Below are positions 9,053-15,985 of a stretch of 37,944 bases of DNA, one piece after another. The stretch comes from Hydrogenophilaceae bacterium (GTDB taxonomy: Bacteria > Pseudomonadota > Alphaproteobacteria > Caulobacterales > Aquidulcibacteraceae). Below the pieces are notes generated by a model, which saw nothing but the letters and a program-made list of their open reading frames with translations, ran no database searches and was not told the DNA's origin. Numbering within the stretch: position 1 is the stretch's first letter; the number at the start of each line of letters is the position of its first letter. The DNA lies in NCBI GenBank assembly GCA_013389015.1, contig JACAEE010000128.1, forward strand, positions 1 to 37,944, given 5' to 3'. The position numbers and the translations under genes were made by a program.

Positions 9053-10455
9053 ACGGGACAGGCTCTAGGCGTTCATGGCAGGGCAGGCGAGGGGGCGCGG
9101 TCTATCTCGCCGCCTTCGCGCTTGTTCTCGCGGCGCCCGCATCGTTCGCGCCGCCCGCGCACGCGCAGCCGCGGGAACGCGAACAGGCCCAATCCGCCCA
9201 GCATCGCGTGCCGGTGGAGGAGGTGGTCTCCCCAGGCGGCGTGCGGGCGTGGCTGGTCTCCGATTCCACCGTCCCGATCATTCAGTTGCGCGCTTATTGG
9301 CAGGGCGGCGGCGCGCTGGAGCCAGACGAGATCGTCGGCGCGACGGCGATCATGGCCGACATGCTGGGCGAAGGCGCAGGCGCCTACGACGCCAACGCCT
9401 TCAAGGAGCGCCTGGAGGAACTGCACGTCACGCTCTCCTACGCGGCCGGAGTCGACGGCGTGGGCTTGAGCCTGCAGACGCTGTCCGAGCATCGCGACGC
9501 AGCCTTCGATCTGGTGCGTCTGACCCTCGCCGAGCCGCGCTTCGACGCCGAGCCGCTGGCGCGCATCAAGCGCCAGGTCGCCGTCTCCATCCGCCAGCGC
9601 GAGACCAATCCCTCCTACATCGCCAATCTCGCGCTCGACGAGACGCTTCTCGGCGCGCATCCCTATGCTCGCCGCGTCTCCAATGAAAGCCTCGCGCGCA
9701 TCGACGCGGGCGTGCTGCGCGAGCGCCGCGCCGCGCTCATCACCCGCGCCAATTTGCGCGTCACCGTCGTCGGCGACATCGACGCGGCGACGCTTGCGCC
9801 CCTGCTCGATCACATGTTCGGCGTGCTGCCGGATGGCCATGCCATGCCCGAGCCGGCGCAGGCCACGCCCGCGGCGCCCGTTCCGCTTATCGTGCGCGCG
9901 CTGCCGCAGCCGCAGAGTCTCATTCTCTTCGCCGCGCCCGGCATCCAGGATGAGGACCCCGATTTCGTCCCTCTCGCGGTCGCCAACTACATTCTGGGCG
10001 GCGGCGGCTTCTCGTCGCGGCTGATGGACGAAGTGCGCGAGAAGCGCGGCCTCGTCTACGGCGTCAGCACGGGCCCTGCGGTCTATGATCGCGTGGCGCT
10101 CGTGCGCGGCTCGGCCCAGACCGAGAACGGCGACGTCGGCGAAGCGCTCGAAGTGATCCGCGCCGAACTCGCGCGCCTCTATGCCGATGGCGCGACGCAA
10201 CGGGAAGTGGACGACGCCATCGCCTATCTCACCGGCGCCTTCGCGCTCAGCCTCGATTCCAACCGCAACATCGCCGGCGTGCTGCACGGCTATCATGTGC
10301 AGGGCCGCGGGCCGGATTATGTAAACCAGCGCAACGATCTCATCCGCGCCGTCACGCTGGCGGACGTGAACCGCGTCATCCGCCGCCTGTTCAATCCCGA
10401 CGCCTTCACCTTCGTCGTCGTCGGCCAGCCTTCAGGCCTCGATGCGGCTGACTAG
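9049..10455 (+). CDS. secreted M16 peptidase-like protein, non-catalytic subunit
   Basis: A 468-residue M16 protein with a signal peptide (basic start, hydrophobic stretch, end near PPAHAQP). Where the catalytic partner has HxxEH, this one reads GATAIMADMLGEGAG, with no zinc ligands. The C-terminal half carries the R...Y substrate-binding pair in RLMDEVREKRGLVYGVS. It is the non-catalytic half of the heterodimer with the preceding gene. The GTG start at 9049 overlaps the upstream stop (GTGA). The 3' end overlaps the convergent LOG gene by 4 bases. Confidence 0.9.
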   Translation: MNGTGSRRSWQGRRGGAVYLAAFALVLAAPASFAPPAHAQPREREQAQSAQHRVPVEEVVSPGGVRAWLVSDSTVPIIQLRAYWQGGGALEPDEIVGATAIMADMLGEGAGAYDANAFKERLEELHVTLSYAAGVDGVGLSLQTLSEHRDAAFDLVRLTLAEPRFDAEPLARIKRQVAVSIRQRETNPSYIANLALDETLLGAHPYARRVSNESLARIDAGVLRERRAALITRANLRVTVVGDIDAATLAPLLDHMFGVLPDGHAMPEPAQATPAAPVPLIVRALPQPQSLILFAAPGIQDEDPDFVPLAVANYILGGGGFSSRLMDEVREKRGLVYGVSTGPAVYDRVALVRGSAQTENGDVGEALEVIRAELARLYADGATQREVDDAIAYLTGAFALSLDSNRNIAGVLHGYHVQGRGPDYVNQRNDLIRAVTLADVNRVIRRLFNPDAFTFVVVGQPSGLDAAD

Positions 10456-11255
10456 GGCGGCGAGCCGGGATCGCTCAGCATCGGCAGATCAATGACGGGG
10501 TGAGCGGCGCCGAGGCCTTGCGCGATGAGCGACGCCCACGCCGCCTCGGCCGAATCCGCAAAATGCAGGAGCGCGAGGTCTTCCGGCGCGACCACGCCGT
10601 GCGCCGCCAGCGCGTCGAAATTGATCACCTCGCGCCAATAGGCCTCGTCGAACAGCACCACCGGCACGAGCGACGCTTTGTGCGTCTGCCGGAGCGTCAG
10701 GATCTCGAACAATTCATCGAGCGTGCCGAACCCGCCCGGAAACACGACGAGGGCGTTCGCGCGCATCGCGAGATGCATTTTCCGCATTGCGAAATAATGG
10801 AAGCGGAAGGTGAGTTCCGGAGTGGTGTAGGGATTGGGCGTCTGCTCCAGCGGTAGCGAGATGTTGAATCCGATGGAGGGCGCGCCGGCCTCCATCGCGC
10901 CGCGATTGGCGGCCTCCATCAGGCCCGGCCCGCCGCCCGTGGCGATCACGTTCTGCCGCGGCCCGTTGTCTGCGATCAGCGCCCCGCCGCGCTCGGACGC
11001 GATGCGCCCGAACACGCGCGCTTCGGCGTACCAGCGGCCGCCGCGCCCCGGCGCGTCTTCCTGATGGCGTGCGCTGCCGAACACCACTATCGTCGAATGC
11101 ACGCCCCACGCGCGCAGCGCCTGCTCCGCCTTTTCATATTCGAGCATGAACCGCAAGCCGCGCTGCGCGTCCGCCAGGATGAAGTCCTGATCGAGCGCGG
11201 CGAGGCGGTAGGAGGGCGAGGCGAGCTGTTCGGGCGTCGGCGGTTTGATCGTCAT
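10452..11255 (-). CDS. LOG-family (TIGR00730-like) Rossmann protein
   Basis: A 267-residue cytosolic protein of the lysine-decarboxylase-like LOG family. The nucleotide-binding signature GGGPGLMEAANRGA and the catalytic PGGFGTLDE are both visible. Family members are often cytokinin-nucleoside 5'-monophosphate phosphoribohydrolases or act on other nucleotides; the cellular substrate here is not known. The start is at MTIKPPTPEQ; an upstream extension in the same frame is low-complexity and unlike the family. The gene converges on the M16 gene with a 4-base overlap and follows the arylsulfatase on the same strand, with a 71-base gap. Confidence 0.88.
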   Translation of the reverse strand: MTIKPPTPEQLASPSYRLAALDQDFILADAQRGLRFMLEYEKAEQALRAWGVHSTIVVFGSARHQEDAPGRGGRWYAEARVFGRIASERGGALIADNGPRQNVIATGGGPGLMEAANRGAMEAGAPSIGFNISLPLEQTPNPYTTPELTFRFHYFAMRKMHLAMRANALVVFPGGFGTLDELFEILTLRQTHKASLVPVVLFDEAYWREVINFDALAAHGVVAPEDLALLHFADSAEAAWASLIAQGLGAAHPVIDLPMLSDPGSPP

Positions 11256-11326
11256 GGCTGCTGTATGGACCGCGCGCTCCCAGCCCGCAAAGGGGCGATC
11301 GGCGCAGGTCCGGCGCCGGACGGCGG

Positions 11327-13090
11327 TTAGGTCGCAGCGGCTTGGCGCCGGCGAACGAGCGCCCAGGCCAGCCGGACGACAAGCGCGATGAGCCCCGCCA
11401 GCAGGAGCGCCGCGAGCGCGAGAATCCACCAATATTGCGCAGCGACCTTCTTCAGCGTGTTGCGCGCGATCTGGCGGTGGACGTCATAGCCCTCCGGCAG
11501 CGCCAGCACGCCGTTCTCCGCCGCATACGCCTCATACGCCGCGCGCATCTCGGCGAAGAGCGCCGGCGCCGCCGCGGCGAGGTCGCGCGTCTCGCCTGGA
11601 TCGCGCGCGAGATTGAAGAGCCGCCAGCGCCCGTCGCCATAAGGCGGCATGTTGCGCACGATCTTGTAGTCGCCGCGGAAGAGCGCGGCGTTGCCCGAAA
11701 CCTCGATTCCCACCGCATGGTCCGCGGGATGGATGAGCGCAGCCTCGCCCGCGAGCGCGGCCCGCATGCTCCGCCCGCTGATCGGCTGCGCGCCCGGACG
11801 CGCCTGCGGCGCAAGGCCCGCGAAATCGAGGATGGTCGGCGCCACGTCGGTGACGAAGGCCGGCGCCGCGATCCGGCGCGCGTCCACGCCAGGCCCCGCG
11901 GCCACCAGCGGCGCATGCAGACCGCCCCCCGACGCGTAGAACTTGAACAGCGATCCGGGTGAAGCCGTCGCGCTCGCGAATTCAGGCCCGATGAACACAA
12001 AGGAGCGCCGCTCTCCCAGCGTATCGATCTCCCGCGTGTACCCCTGCAACGCCATCCACTGCGCGAAGAAGCGTTCATTCAGCGGATTCGACGGCTCAGG
12101 TCCGTTGTCGGAGGTGACGATGATGAGGGTGTTTGCGAGCGCGCCCGTCGCCTCGAGATGGGCGAGAAAGCGCCCGATATGGTGGTCCATGGCGTCGATC
12201 ATGCCCGCATGCACGGCCATGCTGCGCGCATAGAGCGCCTGTTCGGCAGGCGCGAGGCTCTCCCACCTCCGCATCCGCGCATGGAACCCCGGCGCCGGCG
12301 CATCCGCAGCGATGAGCCCCAGCGCCTGCGCCCGTGCGTGCCGCCTTCGCCGCAGCGCATCCCACCCATCCGTATACGCATCAAGGTAGCGCGCCGTGAA
12401 TTCGCGAGGCGCCTGGACGGGGATGTGCGCCGCCTGAAACGCGAGATAGGCGAAGAAGGGCCCTTCGCGGTCGTCCGCTTCCAGATAGCGGATCATCTGA
12501 TCGACGATGAAGGCGGAGGAATAGAAATCCTCCGGCAGCCGTGCGCGCCGCCCGTCCTCGAACCACGGCGCGCTGGCGTAATAGGGCATGTACGGGCGCT
12601 GCTCCCAATTGTCCGCGCCCGAAGCGTCGAGCGCGAAGGAGCGGTCGAAGCCGTGCGCGTTGGGAAGTTCGCCGCGCCCATGTCCCAGATGCCACTTCCC
12701 GGTCATGTAGGTGCGATAGCCCGCTTCGCGCAGCCGCAGCGCGACCGTCTCCACGCCGGGCTCGAGCCGCATGGTGTAGCCGGGCCGCCCGACATGCTCC
12801 GGCGGCAGGACTTCCGGGATCGTCGCCAGCCCCGTGCGGTGGTTGTCCACGCCCGTCAGCAGCATCGCCCGCGACGGCGCGCAGAGCGGGGAGGTGTAGT
12901 AGCGGGTGAATTGCGCGCCGCGCCGCGCCAGCGCGTCGATATGCGGCGTCCGCGCTTCTCCGCCATAGGCGCCGAAATCGGTGAAGCCCACATCGTCGGC
13001 CACGATCAGCACGATGTTGGGCCGCTCCTGCGCCGCCGCCGCGTGCGCAAGCAGCAGCGCCCCGCATACCGCCCCGATCATCCCCCGCAT
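11327..13090 (-). CDS. membrane-anchored arylsulfatase
   Basis: A 587-residue type I sulfatase. The signal peptide (MRGMIGAVCGALLLAHAAAA) is followed by NIVLIVADDVGFTDFGAYGG with the paired metal-binding Asp. C70 in LCAPSR is the C-x-P-x-R site converted to formylglycine. Further metal and active-site segments are MTGKWHLGH and IIVTSDNGPE. Unusually, the C-terminus has one strong membrane helix (YWWILALAALLLAGLIALVV) followed by RRRQ, so the enzyme should be tethered to the inner membrane facing the periplasm. The substrate is unknown. It needs a formylglycine-generating enzyme, not seen in this window. RBS AAAAGGA lies at 13099-13105. Confidence 0.9.
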   Translation of the reverse strand: MRGMIGAVCGALLLAHAAAAQERPNIVLIVADDVGFTDFGAYGGEARTPHIDALARRGAQFTRYYTSPLCAPSRAMLLTGVDNHRTGLATIPEVLPPEHVGRPGYTMRLEPGVETVALRLREAGYRTYMTGKWHLGHGRGELPNAHGFDRSFALDASGADNWEQRPYMPYYASAPWFEDGRRARLPEDFYSSAFIVDQMIRYLEADDREGPFFAYLAFQAAHIPVQAPREFTARYLDAYTDGWDALRRRRHARAQALGLIAADAPAPGFHARMRRWESLAPAEQALYARSMAVHAGMIDAMDHHIGRFLAHLEATGALANTLIIVTSDNGPEPSNPLNERFFAQWMALQGYTREIDTLGERRSFVFIGPEFASATASPGSLFKFYASGGGLHAPLVAAGPGVDARRIAAPAFVTDVAPTILDFAGLAPQARPGAQPISGRSMRAALAGEAALIHPADHAVGIEVSGNAALFRGDYKIVRNMPPYGDGRWRLFNLARDPGETRDLAAAAPALFAEMRAAYEAYAAENGVLALPEGYDVHRQIARNTLKKVAAQYWWILALAALLLAGLIALVVRLAWALVRRRQAAAT

Positions 13091-13113
13091 CGCATCCGTC
13101 CTTTTGGGTCGCG

Positions 13114-13142
13114 ATGGAAGCGGCTGGTTGAGACCTGGTCAA
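13114..13142 (-). promoter_or_regulatory. possible arylsulfatase promoter flanked by an inverted repeat
   Basis: On the minus strand TTGACC (13137-13142), a 17-base spacer and TTCCAT (13114-13119). The -35 is good and the -10 weak. An inverted repeat GGAAGCG (13116-13122) / CGCTTCC (13144-13150) brackets it and could be an operator. This would separate the sulfatase from the upstream tRNA-like sequences. Confidence 0.4.
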
Positions 13143-13197
13143 GCGCTTCCAGCAACGCCGCTTCAGGCGCGCGCCAAGGCCGCGTCCGCAGAATAGC

Positions 13198-13267
13198 GCT
13201 GCAACAGCGTTGGATTCGAACCAACGCGTTCTGCAGACGAGATTTACAGACTGCTCTCCCCCCGTCC
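13198..13267 (-). ncRNA. degenerate tRNA-like sequence (tRNA-Tyr-like)
   Basis: A tRNA-like sequence just downstream of the tRNA-Gln-like gene, same strand. It has a T-arm hairpin with loop TTCGAAT: 5 bp as in a tRNA T-stem (GTTGG/CCAAC), extending to 7 bp with GC pairs. An anticodon-like segment CTGTAAATCT resembles tRNA-Tyr (GTA), and a GAGAGC segment recalls the 3' half of a D-arm. No 5' acceptor strand pairs with the 3' sequence GCTGTTG, the anticodon stem is not regular, and no CCA is encoded. It is either a tRNA pseudogene or a structured non-coding RNA built from tRNA parts. The boundaries are approximate. Confidence 0.5.
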
Positions 13268-13273
13268 GGAAAC

Positions 13274-13348
13274 TGGATGCCCGTGCACGATTCGAACGTG
13301 CGTCTCCTGACTCAAACTCAAGGATCCTACCAATTAGACGAACGGGCA
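13274..13348 (-). tRNA. tRNA-Gln-like gene, anticodon UUG, CCA encoded
   Basis: A full cloverleaf on the minus strand. The acceptor is TGCCCGT/ACGGGCA (7 perfect pairs), the D-arm GTCT-AATTGGTA-GGAT, the anticodon stem CTTGA/TCAGG, the loop GTTTGAG (anticodon TTG), the variable loop 4 bases, and the T-arm GCACG-TTCGAAT-CGTGC (5 perfect pairs). CCA is encoded. The D-arm and the U1-A72 pair fit tRNA-Gln. Oddities are U at discriminator position 73 (tRNA-Gln normally has G), C3-G70, and G at both 32 and 38 of the loop. It lies 121 bases after rtcB on the same strand and just before a degenerate tRNA-like sequence. It may be a divergent tRNA-Gln or a tRNA mimic tied to RtcB. Confidence 0.75.
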
Positions 13349-13360
13349 TTTTGCGCCGCC

Positions 13361-13458
13361 CATCCCCGGAAACGGCGAAGCCGTTGTCCGGAGCCCATGA
13401 CCACAACGCTTGCGACTATGGACTCCGGACTCGCCGCTAACGCTGCGATCCGGGGATG
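13361..13458. repeat. long imperfect palindrome between rtcB and the tRNA-like genes
   Basis: The outer arms CATCCCCGGA (13361-13370) and TCCGGGGATG (13449-13458) are perfectly complementary. An inner pair GTCCGGAGCCCAT (13386-13398) / ATGGACTCCGGAC (13418-13430) matches at 12 of 13 positions. The form resembles the dispersed palindromic intergenic elements common in alphaproteobacteria. It begins 10 bases beyond the rtcB stop. As RNA it would make a stable hairpin that could stop transcription or protect the rtcB 3' end. Confidence 0.65.
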
Positions 13459-13468
13459 AGTGAACGCC

Positions 13469-14677
13469 TCACCCCTTCACACACACCACCTGGCGCAGCG
13501 TGTGCACGATCTCCACCAGATCGCTTTGCGCAGACATCACCGCGTCGATGTCCTTGTACGCGCGCGGCGTCTCGTCGATCACGCCCGCGTCCTTGCGGCA
13601 CTCCACGTGCGCGGTGTCGCGGATATGATCTTCGACCGTGAACTTCGCCTTCGCCGCGGTGCGGCTCATCTTCCGCCCCGCGCCGTGCGAGCACGTGTGG
13701 AACGACGCCTCGGCGCCCTTGCCGCGCACGATGAAGCTCTTCGCGCCCATCGAGCCGGGAATGATCCCGAGTTCGCCTTTTCCCGCGCGCACCGCGCCCT
13801 TGCGCGTCACGTACACGTCCTCGCCATAGTGCCGCTCCCGCGCCACGTAATTGTGGTGGCAGTTGACGGCGCTCTTCGCGGTCGTGAACGGCTTCAGATG
13901 TTCGCGCAGCGCCATCAGCACCCGCGCCATCATCACCTCGCGGTTGGCGCGCGCATAATCCTGCCCCCAGCTCACCGCTTCGACATAGTCGTCGAACAGC
14001 GGCTCGCCTTCGAGGAAGAATGCGAGATCACGATCGGGCACGTGATAGCCCAGCACACGCCGCGCGAGTTCCTCGCGCGCCCGGCTGATGAAATACGTGC
14101 CGATCAGATTGCCCGTGCCGCGCGAGCCCGAGTGCAGCATCACCCACACGCGGTCCCGCTCATCGAGGCAGACCTCGATGAAGTGGTTGCCCCCGCCCAG
14201 CGTGCCGATCTGCTTGGCGATCTTTTCGCCGCGGATCTTCGGGTGCTTCTCGACGATTCTGTCGAGCCGCTCCGCCAATCCGCCCTCGCGCAAGGCGCTC
14301 ACCGCGGACGCAGGCGCGTCCTTGTGATCGCCGCCCGGCCCGTTGCCGTGCGGCGCCTTGCGTTCGATCTCGGTGCGGATGCGCGCGAGCGAATCCGGCA
14401 GATCGTTCGCCGTCAGCGACGTCTCCACCGCCATCATCCCGCAGCCGATATCGACGCCGACGGCCGCGGGAATGATCGCGCCCTTGGTCGGGATCACCGA
14501 GCCCACGGTCGCGCCCTTGCCGATATGCACGTCGGGCATCAGCGCCACGTGCGCATGGATGAACGGCAGCGACGCCAGGTTCTTCGCCTGCGTGATCGCG
14601 CCGGATTCCACCGGCACGCCCTTCGTCCAGGCATAGATCGGCGCGTTCGCGCTGTCCCAGATTTCATATCCCGACAT
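13469..14677 (-). CDS. rtcB: RNA 3'-phosphate ligase RtcB
   Basis: A 402-residue GTP- and Mn-dependent RNA ligase that joins 2',3'-cyclic-phosphate (or 3'-phosphate) ends to 5'-OH ends, as in repair of cleaved tRNA. Visible metal and active-site motifs are LMPDVHIGKGATVG, VGVDIGCGM, GGGNHFIEV and LHSGSRGTGN. HTCSHGAGRKMSR has the histidine guanylylated in catalysis, at about H331. RBS GAGGAG (14684-14689) precedes ATG 14677 and is directly abutted by a palindromic element. No RtcR, RtcA, archease or Ro60 gene is adjacent. The neighbours are instead a small ORF with terminator upstream and two tRNA-like sequences downstream on the same strand, which suggests those RNAs are linked to its job. 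Confidence 0.95.
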   Translation of the reverse strand: MSGYEIWDSANAPIYAWTKGVPVESGAITQAKNLASLPFIHAHVALMPDVHIGKGATVGSVIPTKGAIIPAAVGVDIGCGMMAVETSLTANDLPDSLARIRTEIERKAPHGNGPGGDHKDAPASAVSALREGGLAERLDRIVEKHPKIRGEKIAKQIGTLGGGNHFIEVCLDERDRVWVMLHSGSRGTGNLIGTYFISRAREELARRVLGYHVPDRDLAFFLEGEPLFDDYVEAVSWGQDYARANREVMMARVLMALREHLKPFTTAKSAVNCHHNYVARERHYGEDVYVTRKGAVRAGKGELGIIPGSMGAKSFIVRGKGAEASFHTCSHGAGRKMSRTAAKAKFTVEDHIRDTAHVECRKDAGVIDETPRAYKDIDAVMSAQSDLVEIVHTLRQVVCVKG

Positions 14678-14689
14678 GACGGGCTCCTC

Positions 14690-14775
14690 GGATCGCCGGC
14701 GCCCTCGCCGGCGAACAATATTCTTCCAACGCCTGCGGGCCGGTTATTGTCTCGCCGGCTGGAAACCGGCGCTCC
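14690..14775. repeat. palindromic (REP-like) element, copy 1, abutting the rtcB RBS
   Basis: An 86-bp element with ends GGATCGCCGGC (14690-14700) and CCGGCGCTCC (14766-14775) and an internal GCCGGCGAACAA. It can form two GC-rich hairpins. The same order of ends and internal motif, in the same orientation, recurs inside mutL at 20748-20828. It touches the rtcB ribosome binding site at 14684-14689, so RNA folding here could affect rtcB translation. Confidence 0.65.
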
Positions 14776-14812
14776 AAAACAAAAACCCCTTCCGACGGCG
14801 CCGGAAGGGGTT
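14776..14812 (-). terminator. strong intrinsic terminator upstream of rtcB
   Basis: Minus-strand stem AACCCCTTCCG/CGGAAGGGGTT (11 bp, 7-base loop), followed by TTTTTGTTTTG. It is the clearest intrinsic terminator in the window. It lies after the 28-codon ORF at 14837-14923 and 99 bases before the rtcB start, so it either ends the small transcript or acts as an attenuator in an rtcB leader. Confidence 0.85.
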
Positions 14813-14836
14813 GCGGTGTCACGAAAGAAATTCGTG

Positions 14837-14923
14837 TTACAAACCGGCCTTCCACGCACGCGCGCGCACGCCGCGATAAGCGACGTCCCGCGTCTCGTTG
14901 ATCTGTGGCGACAGCCGTTTCAC
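14837..14923 (-). CDS. small 28-residue protein, function unknown
   Basis: A short ORF beginning GTG (MKRLSPQINETRDVAYRG...) and ending ...ARAWKAGL. It is basic, with no signal peptide or membrane segment. Support comes from context: a strong ribosome binding site GAGAGGAG (14932-14939) lies 8 bases before the start, and the strong intrinsic terminator at 14776-14812 follows. A small hairpin, CACGAA/TTCGTG (14820-14836), lies between. It is located between the LysR stop and rtcB on the same strand. It could be a real small protein, a leader peptide for rtcB, or part of a small regulatory RNA. I do not recognise the sequence. Confidence 0.5.
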   Translation of the reverse strand: MKRLSPQINETRDVAYRGVRARAWKAGL

Positions 14924-14948
14924 GACACGAACTCCTCTCAAGGGCGCC

Positions 14949-14963
14949 GCGTGTAACACACGC
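14949..14963. repeat. short inverted repeat upstream of the small ORF
   Basis: GCGTGT-AAC-ACACGC has 6-bp arms and sits 10 bases upstream of the small ORF's ribosome binding site. It may be an operator, or it may overlap the promoter; no convincing -10/-35 pair was found. Confidence 0.3.
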
Positions 14964-14990
14964 GTTTCGTGAAGCCAAGCTGAATCAATT

Positions 14991-15896
14991 TCACCGCCCG
15001 GCACGCACATACGCCCCGAGCGCATCCGCGAGAAAATCGAACGCCGCCCGCATCCGTGCGCTGCCGCGCAGGTCCTGGTGCATCGTCACCCACGTCTCCA
15101 GCGGAAATGCGAATTCCTTGGGAAACAGCCGCGTCAACTTCGGTTCGCGCCGCGCCAGCGCGACTTGGCAGACCCCGATGCCGAACCCGGCGCGGACCGC
15201 CGCCAGCTGCGCCACCTGGTCGTCGGTGCGGTACGCGAACACGTCGCGCGTCAGCGACGCGCCGAAATTGCGCAATATGGCGACCCCCGCGGGATCGCGG
15301 TCGAACCCGATGATCGCGTGGCGCCGCAGATCTTCCACGGTCTTCGGCTTGCCGTGCGCGGCGAGATAGTCCGGATGCGCGAACAAACCGAGCAAGACGT
15401 CGCCGACCTTCTTCGCAACGAGCGCCTCCTGTTTCGGGCGCACCATGCGGATCGCGATATCCGCATCGCGCCGCAACAGGTCCGCCGGCTGGTTGGAGAG
15501 CACGACCTCGAACTTGAGGCCCGGATGCAGCGCCCGCAGATCGCGCAGCATCGCCGGCAACACCTCGCCGCCGATCACCTCGCTCGCCGCGATGCGCACG
15601 ACGCCCGCGATCTCTCCCGCCGCCCCCGACGCGGCCCGCACCAGCGCCGCCGCCGCGCTCTCCATCGCCAGCGCATGCGGCGCGAGCGCCCGCGCCGTGT
15701 CCGTCGGCGCCAGTCCCTGCGGCGAGCGTGTGAACAGCGCGCCCCCGCCGAGCGCCGCCTCCAACTCGGCGATGTGCCGCGACGCCGTCGGCTGCGTCAG
15801 CCCCAAGCTCCGCGCCGCCGCCGAGAGCGACCCCGTCCGGATCACCGCCAGCAGCGTGCGAAAAAGCTCCCAACTGGCCGGCGGCGCTTCACTCAT
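14991..15896 (-). CDS. LysR-family transcriptional regulator
   Basis: A 301-residue regulator. The N-terminal winged helix-turn-helix is at about residues 10-70 (LFRTLLAVIRTGSLSAAARSLGLTQ...). A periplasmic-binding-type effector domain covers about 90-295, with EVVLSNQPADLLRRDADIAIR typical of the family. It is transcribed away from the NAD(P)-binding gene at 15986, the usual LysR layout in which the regulator controls its divergent neighbour. Its own promoter appears to be TTGCCA-N16-TATACG, with the -10 only 7 bases from the ATG, so the transcript may be leaderless. The effector is unknown. Confidence 0.9.
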   Translation of the reverse strand: MSEAPPASWELFRTLLAVIRTGSLSAAARSLGLTQPTASRHIAELEAALGGGALFTRSPQGLAPTDTARALAPHALAMESAAAALVRAASGAAGEIAGVVRIAASEVIGGEVLPAMLRDLRALHPGLKFEVVLSNQPADLLRRDADIAIRMVRPKQEALVAKKVGDVLLGLFAHPDYLAAHGKPKTVEDLRRHAIIGFDRDPAGVAILRNFGASLTRDVFAYRTDDQVAQLAAVRAGFGIGVCQVALARREPKLTRLFPKEFAFPLETWVTMHQDLRGSARMRAAFDFLADALGAYVRAGR

Positions 15897-15985
15897 AAGT
15901 TTCCGTATATCAGCTCAACCTATTATGGCAATTCCGTATAGCGCCCGCACGCCCCATTCTCCTGTGCGCACACGGGAGAACGGAC
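15897..15985. promoter_or_regulatory. divergent LysR/NmrA-like promoter with direct repeats
   Basis: The region is less GC-rich than its flanks. TTCCGTATA occurs twice (15901-15909 and 15932-15940), 31 bases apart, about three helical turns, so both face the same side of the DNA. On the minus strand TTGCCA-N16-TATACG serves LysR. On the plus strand TATTAT (15921-15926) is a -10 candidate for the gene at 15986, which has RBS GGGAGAA. The repeats are candidate LysR or second-regulator sites. Confidence 0.5.

Noticed and set aside
14664-14978. 104-codon minus-strand open frame before rtcB
   Set aside because: It crosses the terminator and the palindromic element and runs past the rtcB start in another frame; the 28-codon ORF with a strong RBS is better supported.
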